A stretch of 64,000 nt of DNA, taken from NCBI RefSeq assembly GCF_048323755.1, contig NZ_JBLWFS010000003.1:62001-126000 (forward strand), read 5' to 3'. Below, in pieces: positions 1 through 8,105 of this stretch (position 1 is the stretch's first letter; each line of letters opens with the position of its first letter). The notes beneath the pieces are model-generated. The model was not told where the DNA came from. It did not search any database and saw only the letters and a program-made list of their open reading frames with translations. The position numbers and the translations under genes were made by a program. Source of the stretch: Alkalihalobacterium sp048323755. GTDB taxonomy: Bacteria; Bacillota; Bacilli; Bacillales; Bacillaceae_F.

Positions 1-2
1 CC

Positions 3-980
3 ATTGAAGATCGTGAAGAAACAGAACGTGAGCAGATATCTTCAGATGTTGAAGTAGAAGAGGGGCGAGAGTTTCCTTTATCAATAGATGAGGGACTACA
101 CGGTCTAATTGGAGAATCCTCTAGTATTATTGAAACTCAATTTGGAAGCCCAGACCGCATAGACCCTACTTCCTATGGTTATGATTGGTGGATCTATAAT
201 GAAGACAGTGACGGTTATCTTCAAGTAGGAGTAGAACGGGAGCAAGTCGTCACTATCTTTGCTATGGATGTAGGGGAAGTGTCCAAACCTTTCGTATCAG
301 GTAAATCCTATGAACAAATAGCTGCTGCGCACCCGTTTTCTGAAAATGTATCAGTGAATAATGGATCTGGTTCATATCGATTTGATTTAACTGAAGGAGA
401 ATTACTGAGTCGTCCCCTCATTCAAATAGATGAAGGTACTTGGATCCAGCTCTATTTTGATACGTTCACAAGTAGGCTCTCAAGTGTCAGGTATTTATCT
501 GATGATATATTATTAAAGCAGAGACCCTATTCTGTTACTTATCGTGGAGAATTACCACTAGAAAAAGAGCTTTCAAAGGAAGAATGGAGAGAGATTGAAG
601 TAGGTGCGGAATTGCAAATTTTGGATATTACCAATGTAATAAGAATTAGACACAATCTTCCTATGTTAACGTGGGCTACCGAAGTTTCAAAAGTGGCTTA
701 TGGACATAGTAAAGATATGTCTCAAAATCATTATTTCTCTCATACCTCACCTACTTACGGCGAGTTAAAAGATCGATTGGAGCGTGAAGATGTCTCCTTT
801 TACTTTGCAGGAGAAAACATTGCTGCGCAGTATGTAGATAGCATTGAAGCGGTTGAAGGCTGGTTAAACAGTGAAGGACATCGAGTGAATTTATTGAATG
901 AGGAGTTTACACATTTAGGTGTGGGAGTGTATGAAAGATACTACACACAAAACTTTATGACACCATGGGCAATACATTAG
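3..980 (+). CDS. ylbC: CAP/SCP-domain protein, YlbC-like (5' end outside window)
   Basis: The reading frame is open from base 3, so the true start lies upstream; 325 residues are visible. The C-terminal ~120 residues form a CAP/SCP (cysteine-rich secretory protein-like) domain with HSKDM, AGENIA and EGHR segments that carry the usual His/Glu positions. The middle part resembles the CAP-associated N-terminal domain (repeated 'G-x-P-x-R / YGYDWWIY' pattern). In B. subtilis ylbC occupies the same place ahead of ylbD/ylbE. The family is exported and of unknown biochemical role. An internal ATG at 264 is only a secondary candidate because coding similarity continues upstream. The signal peptide, if any, is outside the window. 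Confidence 0.85.
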   Translation: MEDREETEREQISSDVEVEEGREFPLSIDEGLHGLIGESSSIIETQFGSPDRIDPTSYGYDWWIYNEDSDGYLQVGVEREQVVTIFAMDVGEVSKPFVSGKSYEQIAAAHPFSENVSVNNGSGSYRFDLTEGELLSRPLIQIDEGTWIQLYFDTFTSRLSSVRYLSDDILLKQRPYSVTYRGELPLEKELSKEEWREIEVGAELQILDITNVIRIRHNLPMLTWATEVSKVAYGHSKDMSQNHYFSHTSPTYGELKDRLEREDVSFYFAGENIAAQYVDSIEAVEGWLNSEGHRVNLLNEEFTHLGVGVYERYYTQNFMTPWAIH

Positions 981-1097
981 TGTTTTTTATTTTTAAAATT
1001 AAGCTATCATTAATTAGTTCTAAACTAGCTACCTGGAACATTTACTATAGTAACACCTCACAAACATCATAAAGATAAAACGTCGAAGGAGGAGTGA

Positions 1098-1325
1098 ATG
1101 AAAAATCCAGGGTTAGCTGCAGTGTTAAGTTTTTTCTTTGCTGGTTTGGGGCAGATATACAATGGTGAAATTGCAAAAGGGATTGCATTTATTATTGCTT
1201 ACTTTATTTCTGGATTATTAATGTTAGTTCTTATAGGATTTATTACAACACCTATACTTTGGATATGGGGAATGGTAGATGCTTATCGATCCGCAGAACG
1301 AATGAATGCAGGCCATACGGAATAA
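1098..1325 (+). CDS. Small TM2-domain-like membrane protein
   Basis: This 75-residue protein starts at ATG behind a strong site (GAAGGAGGAGTGA). It has two hydrophobic segments separated by a short turn. The first contains the FFAGLGQIYNGE pattern and the second ends in WIWGMVDAYRSA, which matches the TM2 family layout (G-x-G-x-x-Y-G/N then a D near the end of helix 2). The role of bacterial TM2 proteins is not established. It stands alone between ylbC and a converging gene pair and is followed by a hairpin terminator at 1391-1433. It is not part of the B. subtilis ylb block, so it is probably a lineage-specific insertion. Confidence 0.8.
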   Translation: MKNPGLAAVLSFFFAGLGQIYNGEIAKGIAFIIAYFISGLLMLVLIGFITTPILWIWGMVDAYRSAERMNAGHTE

Positions 1326-1390
1326 TAAAAGACATGGCTGACTAGTTACGCGGTTCAGTTTGCGAGGAGATTTTTAAGTAGTATACAAAA

Positions 1391-1433
1391 GAGGGGTGCA
1401 GATCACATTATGATGATTAGCACCTCTCTTTTT
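1391..1433. terminator. Probable bidirectional terminator between the TM2 gene and the converging 118-aa gene
   Basis: GAGGGGTGC at 1391-1399 pairs with GCACCTCTC at 1420-1428, with a T run after it and an AAAA run before it. Confidence 0.75.
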
Positions 1434-1441
1434 ATGCATAA

Positions 1442-1798
1442 CTAATCTTTTAACACTCGGTTAGCTAGAAACGTTTTACGATCCCACTGGCCGTAACATT
1501 TAATTTGATCATTTGTTAAAAACTTGAATGGGACGCTGTCTGTTTCCGCTGGTTTTTCAAAAATAACTTTGATAACCTTTTGATCTTTTTTTAAGAATAA
1601 TTGAATATGCCATATGTAACGGTGTTGATAAAACCTCTTTTTTTCTACAAAGTATCTTTCTAATTTCCCAGAAATGATTAGTTGCTCCTTAATCTCACCA
1701 ACTTCTTTCCACTTCTTTTCGTAAGATGCATTGTTTCTCTTTACTATAATATAAAAAACAAAAAACAGGATAGGTATTACAATAGCAGCAACCAACAA
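1442..1798 (-). CDS. Membrane-anchored protein of unknown function
   Basis: This encodes 118 residues from a TTG start preceded by AGGAGGG at good spacing. The first ~20 residues form one transmembrane segment (AAIVIPILFFVFYIIV). The rest is a soluble, Lys-rich domain. I do not recognise the family. It lies 21 bp downstream of the thioesterase gene on the same strand, so the two are likely co-transcribed, and it ends at the terminator shared with the TM2 gene. Confidence 0.65.
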   Translation of the reverse strand: MLVAAIVIPILFFVFYIIVKRNNASYEKKWKEVGEIKEQLIISGKLERYFVEKKRFYQHRYIWHIQLFLKKDQKVIKVIFEKPAETDSVPFKFLTNDQIKCYGQWDRKTFLANRVLKD

Positions 1799-1819
1799 AC
1801 TATCCCTCCTTTCTAATTA

Positions 1820-2311
1820 TTATGAAAGAGGAATGGCAAAAAATGTTCCTGAACCAGTAGCGATTAATTTATTTTCATCATTATAAACTTTAGCCTCAGA
1901 AAAACTCAGTTGTTTTCCTTGGTGCAATATCGTTGCTATACAACGTAAATGTTTTCCACGGCCAGGTTGAATATAATTTACTTTTAACTCAGCCGTTACG
2001 TAAGCCATATTTTCAGGAGCTTTTAAATTTAGCATTGACCCCATAGCTGTATCTAGTAACGTAGCAGTTATTCCTCCATGCGCCATTTTAAGTGGATTTT
2101 CGATCAGTGGCTGAATGGGAATAGTCACTTCAAAGGTACCATCATCTAAAAATCGATGATTTACATGAGTAATGCCAGATAGATACGTTCTATGTTCACC
2201 GTTTTGTTTTTTTCGTATACCTTGTACTACAGAAGTAAGTACGTTTCGATCGTCTTCTGAACCAGTCTCAATTATTGTTTTGATTTCAGCAATCAGTTGA
2301 TTTTCTTCCAT
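1820..2311 (-). CDS. PaaI-type hotdog-fold thioesterase
   Basis: This 163-residue protein starts at ATG after AGAGGAAC. The central segment AHGGITATLLDTAMGS is the PaaI/YbdB hotdog signature: HGG followed by a helix with a D/E near the active site. It is followed by the YVTAELKVNYIQP strand typical of these acyl-CoA thioesterases. The N-terminal ~45 residues are an extra helical extension. The substrate cannot be told from sequence. It heads a two-gene minus-strand unit with the 118-residue membrane protein and is divergent from ylbD. The pair is absent from the B. subtilis ylb order as I remember it. Confidence 0.82.
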   Translation of the reverse strand: MEENQLIAEIKTIIETGSEDDRNVLTSVVQGIRKKQNGEHRTYLSGITHVNHRFLDDGTFEVTIPIQPLIENPLKMAHGGITATLLDTAMGSMLNLKAPENMAYVTAELKVNYIQPGRGKHLRCIATILHQGKQLSFSEAKVYNDENKLIATGSGTFFAIPLS

Positions 2312-2465
2312 TCTCAGTTCCTCTTTCCATTAGTGTTCTCCATTCATTTTAGCAATTTGATGAAATAGTGGCAATTTATCTTTATTACAAAAATGGGCGA
2401 ACGCTAAACTGGGCAAAACGATATGATGTAGAGAGATGATTATTAGGCAAAGGAGGAAACGTAGC

Positions 2466-2912
2466 ATGCCTTCTGAATCAAACAATTTACATCCTTCAGT
2501 TCAACAGTTTAAGCAGTTTGTGAAAGAGCATCCGTTACTCATTAGGGAAGTGAGAAGTGGCAATAAGACATGGCAAGAATATTATGAAGAATGGACGCTT
2601 CTTGGCTCAGAACACCCTGATTGGGAAAAGTATCGAAAAGCAGGAAAATCGAATACTTACGAATCTGAGAGTCAGGAGAAGGATCATACTAGCAACGAAA
2701 AAAGTGGCAATGAAGAAGCTTCTTCTTCAATTACAGCAGCAAATATTTTAGGTATGTTAAAGAACATTAATTTTAACGATTTACAGCATCATATGGCACA
2801 AGTAAGCAGTGTCATTTCAAATGTTCAAGGGTTAATGCAAACATTCCAAGGGAAGAACCAGCCCAATCAGCCACCACCTCAGGACGATCCTTTTTCTTTT
2901 AGACGACATTAA
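2466..2912 (+). CDS. ylbD: YlbD-like putative spore coat protein
   Basis: The chosen ATG at 2466 follows AAAGGAGGAAACGTAGC; an in-frame ATG at 2436 has no such site. The product is 148 residues. The N-terminal part (VQQFKQFVKEHPLLIREVR...WQEYYEEWTLLG) is the YlbD core; a charged, low-complexity Glu/Ser middle follows, then a helical segment, and the tail is Pro/Gln-rich. B. subtilis YlbD is a spore-associated protein with this layout and position. It precedes ylbE, as expected. Its role in the coat is known only by family association. Confidence 0.85.
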   Translation: MPSESNNLHPSVQQFKQFVKEHPLLIREVRSGNKTWQEYYEEWTLLGSEHPDWEKYRKAGKSNTYESESQEKDHTSNEKSGNEEASSSITAANILGMLKNINFNDLQHHMAQVSSVISNVQGLMQTFQGKNQPNQPPPQDDPFSFRRH

Positions 2913-2998
2913 TACTTCAAAATGGTTATGCATCGGTTCCAACACCAAAAAAGTGGCTAGATGACTTTGTGTCTCTCTAAAAAGGAAAGGGGACTAAA

Positions 2999-3265
2999 AT
3001 GCGAAACGATATTAATATGGTATTAAGAAGTCAGCCAGAGATTAAGCAGTTTATTCGCCAACATCCGTATTGGTATCGTAAATTAAGCCGTGACCCATAC
3101 CAACTGCAACAACTTCAAGTCGAGGTCAATCAATTTTATGGCAGAACATTTCCACAGCGAATGGAAAAAATACAAAATAACTTGCAATTAGCAATGATGC
3201 TAATTCAAATGTTACAAATGAACCCGTTTGGAGGAAATCAAGACCAACCACCTCCTATGGAATAG
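2999..3265 (+). CDS. ylbE: YlbE-like protein
   Basis: This 88-residue protein starts at ATG 2999 after AAAGGAAAGGGGAC. It contains the family pattern KQFIRQHPYWYRKLSRDP near the N-terminus and a helical C-terminal part ending in a Pro-rich tail (DQPPPME) that echoes the end of YlbD (QPPPQDD). The similar 'QFI/VKxHP' start of the two neighbours suggests they share an ancestor or fold. The function is unknown. It is 86 bp downstream of ylbD and is followed by a very long hairpin. Confidence 0.85.
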   Translation: MRNDINMVLRSQPEIKQFIRQHPYWYRKLSRDPYQLQQLQVEVNQFYGRTFPQRMEKIQNNLQLAMMLIQMLQMNPFGGNQDQPPPME

Positions 3266-3268
3266 TTC

Positions 3269-3338
3269 AGAGCTGACTCAATAGTGTCTGCGCTCCTCAG
3301 TATGAGGTGCCTGACACTCCATCGAGTTAGCTCTTTTT
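3269..3338 (+). terminator. Long nested hairpin terminator after ylbE
   Basis: AGAGCTGACTC (3269-3279) pairs with GAGTTAGCTCT (3324-3334) and is followed by a T run. Inside it AGTGTC pairs with GACACT and CCTCA with TGAGG, so almost the whole 66 nt folds on itself. Confidence 0.8.
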
Positions 3339-3412
3339 ATTATTAGACATGTTTACAGGATATTTTCACTTTCTGTTGGTAAAGATATGTTTGAAAAAGG
3401 GGGTTCGTCTAA

Positions 3413-3841
3413 ATGTTTAAATCTATACTTATTTTACTTTCCACTATAGTTGGCTTGCTTAGTCCTGTGGGACAGGTTACTGTGGATGAACTTCAAGAGG
3501 TTCAAGTCATTCCCATGCACGGTAATGGAATTGTTCAGGTATCCGTAAGTAAGGACAAGCGCTTGTTAACCGTAAATCATGAAGAAAAAGGAACCGATGT
3601 ATATGTAGAATGTATTATCGACCAGTTCACATTTGCAAAGGAAAAGGCCGGGAAAAATCACGTAGATGGAGAAGGTCATATACAATTGTTTGTCGATGGA
3701 CAAAGAGTAGATTCAATTTATCAAGCAGCGTTTATAATTAAAGGGCTTCCAAGTGGAGAACATACGATCAAAATAGAATTAGTTAAAAATAATTATGATT
3801 TGTACGAAATATCAGAGGAATTTACTGTTCGAATTCCTTAA
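3413..3841 (+). CDS. Small exported protein of unknown function, linked to uvsE
   Basis: This 142-residue protein starts at ATG after AAAAAGGGGG. The first ~20 residues (MFKSILILLSTIVGLLSPVG) look like a signal peptide; there is no lipobox Cys. The mature part is predicted beta-rich. A segment near residues 85-125 (HIQLFVDGQRVDSIYQAAFIIKG, then LPSGEHTIKIEL) resembles the Ig-like strand pattern seen in domains annotated as 'VDGxxV...L..G.H.i.v'. I do not recognise a named family. Its stop is 22 bp before the uvsE start, so the two are likely one unit. It is not in the B. subtilis ylb block. Confidence 0.7.
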   Translation: MFKSILILLSTIVGLLSPVGQVTVDELQEVQVIPMHGNGIVQVSVSKDKRLLTVNHEEKGTDVYVECIIDQFTFAKEKAGKNHVDGEGHIQLFVDGQRVDSIYQAAFIIKGLPSGEHTIKIELVKNNYDLYEISEEFTVRIP

Positions 3842-3863
3842 GTATGTTGAAGGAGGTGTAGAA

Positions 3864-4832
3864 ATGATTGTGAATTTTGGATACGTTGCTATGAGCGAGG
3901 TTTTAACAAACGCATCTCCTTCTCAAACGATGACAGCTCAGCAGTTTTCTAAGATAAAAGATAAAGAAGCTGGATTAAAGAAGTTAGAACGTATTGCAAT
4001 GAATAATATTGAAAACTGCTTAAGATTATTAAAACATAATGAAGCTCACGATATTTCTTTTTTTCGCTTTTCCTCAAGGATCGTGCCATTAGTTAATCAC
4101 CCATACACTGAAGGTTGGAAATATGAACGTGCGATCTTACCGTTTCTGAGAGAAGTTGGTGAGTTTGTACATTTACATCAAATGAGAGTGGACTTTCATC
4201 CAGATCACTTTGTTGTACTAAATAGTACGGATGAAGAAATACTAAACCGTTCACTTCAAACATTGTTATATCATTATAAGTTATTAAAAGGGATGAACGT
4301 GGATCCGACGCACCGATGTGTACTGCACATTGGAGGTAAGAAAGAGGGTAAGGTTCAAGGGTTAGAGGCGTTTGTTGAGAATTACTCTAATATCCCAACT
4401 ACACTTGGAAAAATGATTATGCTTGAAAACGATGATACAGTCTACACTTTAGAAGATACGTTATATTTAGGTGAAAAATTAGATATCCCTGTTATACTTG
4501 ATCTTCATCACCACGATGTCAATTCTGGTGAGCATCATTTAACTGAATTATGGCCCCGAGTCTTAAAAACATGGGAAGGTAGTCCATTACCAGTTAAAAT
4601 TCATATATCTAGTCCAAAGACCTCTCCTGATGATAAGAGTCACCATGATTATATTAATAAAGATCGTTTAATCGAATTTCTGCAACTGATCAATGGGAGT
4701 TGTGAAAGAATTGACGTTATGATTGAAGCTAAAAAAAAGGATCAGGCCTTATTTCAATTAATGGAAGAATTAAAAACTGAAAAGAGATGTAAATTTATTT
4801 CCCAAGCAACTATTGAGTTTGAACAAACTTAG
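3864..4832 (+). CDS. uvsE: UV damage endonuclease, UvsE/UVDE family
   Basis: The start at ATG 3864 follows AAGGAGGTGTAGAA; upstream in-frame ATG 3795 overlaps the previous gene and lacks a site. The product has 322 residues, the usual length for bacterial UvsE. Metal-site and fold motifs appear in the order expected for this TIM-barrel AP-endonuclease superfamily: FRFSSRIVP, DFHPDHFV, VLHIGGKKEGK, MLENDD, VILDLHHHD, and IEAKKKD near the C-terminus. The enzyme nicks DNA 5' of UV photoproducts. It follows the exported-protein gene and precedes ylbF. B. subtilis carries uvsE elsewhere, so its insertion between ylbE and ylbF is a rearrangement. Confidence 0.92.
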   Translation: MIVNFGYVAMSEVLTNASPSQTMTAQQFSKIKDKEAGLKKLERIAMNNIENCLRLLKHNEAHDISFFRFSSRIVPLVNHPYTEGWKYERAILPFLREVGEFVHLHQMRVDFHPDHFVVLNSTDEEILNRSLQTLLYHYKLLKGMNVDPTHRCVLHIGGKKEGKVQGLEAFVENYSNIPTTLGKMIMLENDDTVYTLEDTLYLGEKLDIPVILDLHHHDVNSGEHHLTELWPRVLKTWEGSPLPVKIHISSPKTSPDDKSHHDYINKDRLIEFLQLINGSCERIDVMIEAKKKDQALFQLMEELKTEKRCKFISQATIEFEQT

Positions 4833-4885
4833 ACATTCGCTTAGACGTATCTCTCATGTTATAATACATAACAGGAGGTGGCTAA

Positions 4886-5326
4886 ATGATAACGTCAATG
4901 ACGTCATTTGATATTTTAGAAGAAACGCACCAATTATCTCAAGTCATTTTATCCTCTGAAGTGTTTTATCACTTTAAAGAGTGTAAGTATAAATTGGATC
5001 ATGATAAAGAAGCACAAACTTTGATTAAAAGCTTTGTTCAAATAAAAGAAGATTACGAGGAAGTCCAACGTTTTGGAAAGTATCATCCTAACTTTCATGA
5101 GACATCTAAAAAGGTCCGTGAATTAAAACGTGAACTAGATTTACATCCTGTAATATCGGCGTATAAGAAAGCAGAAACAGAGCTAGATCAGTTATTGATT
5201 GAAATTAGTGGTATCATTGCAAAGACTGTTTCACCACATATTAAAGTTCCTTCAGGAAACCCATACTTTGATCAGATTGCGTGTGGTGGTAGCTGTGGTA
5301 CTGGTGGAGGTTGTGGTTGTAAATAA
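4886..5326 (+). CDS. ricF: RicF (YlbF), Fe-S subunit of the RicAFT complex
   Basis: This 146-residue all-helical protein starts at ATG behind ACAGGAGGTGGCTAA. It ends in the Cys-rich tail CGGSCGTGGGCGCK. B. subtilis YlbF (RicF) acts with YmcA (RicA) and YaaT (RicT); the complex carries [4Fe-4S] clusters and affects competence, biofilm formation, sporulation and mRNA processing with RNase Y. The four C-terminal Cys residues fit cluster ligation. It is separated from ylbG by a two-gene minus-strand insertion; in B. subtilis the two are adjacent. A perfect 16-bp hairpin follows the stop. Confidence 0.92.
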   Translation: MITSMTSFDILEETHQLSQVILSSEVFYHFKECKYKLDHDKEAQTLIKSFVQIKEDYEEVQRFGKYHPNFHETSKKVRELKRELDLHPVISAYKKAETELDQLLIEISGIIAKTVSPHIKVPSGNPYFDQIACGGSCGTGGGCGCK

Positions 5327-5334
5327 GGTAGGTA

Positions 5335-5375
5335 TAAGAAAGAGGTTGACTAAGTGTCAACCTCTTTCTTACTTC
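5335..5375. terminator. Bidirectional terminator between ricF and the CCGNGC gene
   Basis: Bases 5335-5350 and 5356-5371 form a perfect 16-bp stem with loop TAAGT. T/A runs flank both sides. Confidence 0.85.
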
Positions 5376-5389
5376 TAAGGTCAATTTGC

Positions 5390-5704
5390 CTACGTTTTAA
5401 AACGAATACAGTCCATACATCCATTCCCACAACAAAACATTTTTTCGCTAGGAACTAAGAAACGGAGTCGGTAAATATATGTATCTTCAGTTTTTCTGAC
5501 ATAAGCCATTTCGAGTGTTAATCGTTTTCCTTTCATAACTGTCATGGCTGCTGACTTTAACATATTTTCGAGCTCAACATGACTGACTTTCGTCTGGACA
5601 TAAAGAAAGGGGAGACTTGTAAATTTCTTTTTTGTCACAGAAGTAATAAGAGGATTACTTTTTAAAAGTTCCATGAATTGATCCCAAACGGTTTCTAGCG
5701 ACAT
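5390..5704 (-). CDS. Small protein with C-terminal CCGNGCMDC motif
   Basis: This 104-residue protein starts at ATG after AAGGAAGGTTATC. The body is alpha/beta with no recognised fold. The C-terminus reads EKMFCCGNGCMDCIRF. The spacing C-C-G-N-G-C-x-x-C resembles the 'oxidoreductase-like' (CCGxGCxxC) motif found in a number of redox-linked proteins and could bind a metal or Fe-S cluster. It begins 11 bp after the stop of the upstream flavoprotein gene on the same strand. That suggests a functional pair. Identity beyond the motif is uncertain. Confidence 0.7.
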   Translation of the reverse strand: MSLETVWDQFMELLKSNPLITSVTKKKFTSLPFLYVQTKVSHVELENMLKSAAMTVMKGKRLTLEMAYVRKTEDTYIYRLRFLVPSEKMFCCGNGCMDCIRFKT

Positions 5705-5715
5705 GATAACCTTCC

Positions 5716-7203
5716 TTATAGTTGAATATTGTAGTTTGTGATTGAACGAAACACATGGTATCCGCTAATTGATGCACCGATTGTTCCAGCGCCTGGAAAT
5801 ATAGAATCACCACACATCCAAGCGTTTTTCAGGGGAGAGCGGTGCGATAAACTATAGAATAAACTATCACGAGTCGTTTGTGGAAACCCGCCAACCATTC
5901 CTTCTGGTCGATGGGTGAACCGTTCCCATGTTTTAGGAGTACCAGACAACTGTAAAATAATTTGGTTCTCAATCGTCGGAAAAGCGATTTTTGTTTTTTC
6001 TATTATCTTACTTTCCAATTGTAACTTATTTGTCTTATATTTTTCCATGTTAAACCATTTATTAGTGTCAGTATGGGTTGAAACAGTTAATGTTCTGTAT
6101 CCTTCAGGTGCTCTTAATGTATCACCTTCCTTAGATAGTGACAAAAAGATATGATCACCGTCGATCATATTATGATCTTTTGAGATTACTTGTTGAAATA
6201 ATGGAAGCTGTTCAAAGTAATCATCTTCTTTTAATGCAAAGTACATCGTAAATGCTCCCCAAGTAGGAAGGTTTGCTTTCTTTTTATAACGAATAGGTAA
6301 CTGGTGAAAAAGTGTCGGTTCAAGGATTTTTTGTAATGAATGGATAGGTACATTAAATATGACATGAGTTCCTTGCCATTGTTGACCTTTTTGATCTGTG
6401 ACAATCCATTCATTTCCTTGTTTTTTAACATGGACAACTTTTTTCTTTTTCAATAGACAGCCATTTTTCTCCTCGATATGCTGAGCTAGTTGTTCGGCAA
6501 CGACATATAAGCCACCGTCAACATAGAAAGCACCTTCGTGATAAATATCAAGTGCTAGAGCACCCAGTATACTTTGGCATTGTTTACTCGTTGTTTGCAT
6601 ACTGTCGATCAATTGTCCGTCAATATAGTGTGAAAACAAATCGTTTTCATTAATTGTACAGCTCCTTAATAGCTCCAAAACTGTTCTATTCATAAAAGGT
6701 AGTAACTTCAGAGAGGAAGGTGACAACGATTGAAGTAAAAAAGCCCATTCGTTAAATGTGCTTGGAGGCAAGCTTGGCAATGTTCTCAATAGCTTCCTTA
6801 CTTCTGATGAAATCATCCAGACTTTAGTATAGAATGTTTCAATTGCTGCGCTTTTTTTAGGGAACATTGATTTTAAAGCTTCAAGATGTGCTTGACGATC
6901 TTGTTGTACACGTATATGTTCACCACTTTCAAAATGAACGTCCATTATATGGTCTAACTGTTGATAAGAAACAGGTTTATTTAAATAATTCATTACTCGT
7001 TTATGAATTCCGTCTTTTTCAAACCCCATACCTAATGTTGCCCCAACTGGAAATATAAACTCCTTACGGTTAAACTTTCCAGCACAACCTCCCCATTCAT
7101 TAGAAGCTTCGAGTACGGTAATATCATATCCGTTATTCGCTAATAAAGCAGCTGCAGTTAAACCACCTATTCCGCCGCCAACAACAATTATCTTTTCCCC
7201 CAT
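5716..7203 (-). CDS. FAD-dependent desaturase/isomerase-like oxidoreductase (CrtI/CrtISO superfamily)
   Basis: The start chosen is ATG 7203 (MGEKIIVVGGG) behind AAGAAAGGG; it gives 495 residues, the normal CrtI-family length. The N-terminus carries the dinucleotide-binding motif VVGGGIGGLTAAALLANNGYD and the family's WGGCAGKF segment. The C-terminus has the second FAD signature (MCGDSIFPGAGTIGASISG). Phytoene desaturases, carotenoid isomerases and related retinol saturases share this layout. No phytoene or squalene synthase gene is nearby, so a carotenoid substrate is not implied. It is co-directional with the downstream CCGNGC gene and splits ylbF from ylbG. Confidence 0.85.
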   Translation of the reverse strand: MGEKIIVVGGGIGGLTAAALLANNGYDITVLEASNEWGGCAGKFNRKEFIFPVGATLGMGFEKDGIHKRVMNYLNKPVSYQQLDHIMDVHFESGEHIRVQQDRQAHLEALKSMFPKKSAAIETFYTKVWMISSEVRKLLRTLPSLPPSTFNEWAFLLQSLSPSSLKLLPFMNRTVLELLRSCTINENDLFSHYIDGQLIDSMQTTSKQCQSILGALALDIYHEGAFYVDGGLYVVAEQLAQHIEEKNGCLLKKKKVVHVKKQGNEWIVTDQKGQQWQGTHVIFNVPIHSLQKILEPTLFHQLPIRYKKKANLPTWGAFTMYFALKEDDYFEQLPLFQQVISKDHNMIDGDHIFLSLSKEGDTLRAPEGYRTLTVSTHTDTNKWFNMEKYKTNKLQLESKIIEKTKIAFPTIENQIILQLSGTPKTWERFTHRPEGMVGGFPQTTRDSLFYSLSHRSPLKNAWMCGDSIFPGAGTIGASISGYHVFRSITNYNIQL

Positions 7204-7355
7204 ATCAGATCCCTTTCTTGTAAAAATATTATACAAACATTATACATTATAAAAAAAGAGAGTGCTTACAAAAATAAATCGCCATTCTATTGCTCGATAA
7301 CATTAATTCTGCTAGACTGAAGAAGTTATATGATACGTGAAAAGGGGAAATATTT

Positions 7356-7634
7356 ATGCTTGCTAGTCACAGACAAGGCTTGGCAGTATGGCTACACTCG
7401 TTGAAATATGCCAGACAATTACGAAAATTCGGCAACGTTCATTATGTTTCAAAAAAAATGAAATACGTTGTGTTATACTGTGACCAAGAGGATATTGATG
7501 CTATGGTTGATCGCCTCCAATCGCTTCACTTTGTTAAAAAGGTAGAAGTTTCGATGAGACCTTTTGTTAAAACACAATACCAAAACGCAAAGCCTGATAA
7601 AGCAAAAGAGTATGATTATAAAATGGGTATATAA
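7356..7634 (+). CDS. ylbG: YlbG (DUF2129) family protein
   Basis: This 92-residue protein starts at ATG 7356 after AAAAGGGGAAA. It matches the YlbG family, with an N-terminal VWLHSLKYARQLRKFGNVHYVSKKMKYVVLY stretch and an RPFVKT segment before the charged tail. The family is small, cytosolic and uncharacterised but strongly conserved next to rsmD in Bacillus. It is divergent from the flavoprotein gene and ends at a strong hairpin terminator. Confidence 0.92.
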   Translation: MLASHRQGLAVWLHSLKYARQLRKFGNVHYVSKKMKYVVLYCDQEDIDAMVDRLQSLHFVKKVEVSMRPFVKTQYQNAKPDKAKEYDYKMGI

Positions 7635-7667
7635 AAAAAGGAGGCTGGAATTCAGTCTCCTTTTTTA
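7633..7667 (+). terminator. Terminator after ylbG
   Basis: AAAAGGAG...CTG pairs with CAG...CTCCTTTT around loop GAATT and is followed by T residues. The A run on the other side makes it usable by the converging gene too. Confidence 0.8.
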
Positions 7668-7681
7668 TACGAAACCTTCTT

Positions 7682-8074
7682 TTAGAACTTGAGTTCTGGA
7701 ATGAAGTGATTTAATCGTAGTACGCCAATTAAGTATTGGTAATATAATTGCTTTTCGTTAAAAATGTCAGAAGGTTTAACTTCTAGTTGAAAAATTTCTT
7801 GGTTTAGCTCATTGGCTAATGATTGAAAAAGGGAAAAGCGTTTATTTTCTTTCCACTCTGGTTGAGGAATACCTTCTCGGCAAATATATAAGGGCATATA
7901 ATTTCCGGGTTCGATTGGTTTCAACACAACGACGAGTGAGGTCATTTTTCTATTGTTAGTCGTCGTATTTAAGCGCACAAGATGATGTATGCGGTGATGA
8001 TTGCTTTTGGCAATTTCCATTAATTCATATAGGTCTGAGTAGCCTTCTCCTAATTCAATGAAGCGTTGTAGCAT
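7682..8074 (-). CDS. Uncharacterised Bacillus-type protein (DUF7147-like)
   Basis: This 130-residue protein starts at ATG 8074 after GGAGAGACC. It begins LQRFIELGEGYSDLYELMEIAKSN and contains a strand-rich centre (MTSLVVVLKPIEPGNYMPLYICREGIP) and a helical end. I recall similar short proteins in this position in Bacillus genomes, sometimes mislabelled as methylthioribose kinase; the length rules out a kinase. No catalytic motif is visible. It converges with ylbG and is preceded by a dispersed repeat and the csfG-like RNA, which read in the same direction. Confidence 0.7.
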   Translation of the reverse strand: MLQRFIELGEGYSDLYELMEIAKSNHHRIHHLVRLNTTTNNRKMTSLVVVLKPIEPGNYMPLYICREGIPQPEWKENKRFSLFQSLANELNQEIFQLEVKPSDIFNEKQLYYQYLIGVLRLNHFIPELKF

Positions 8075-8105
8075 AGTAGGTCTCTCCTTATCCGTCCTTA
8101 GTAAT

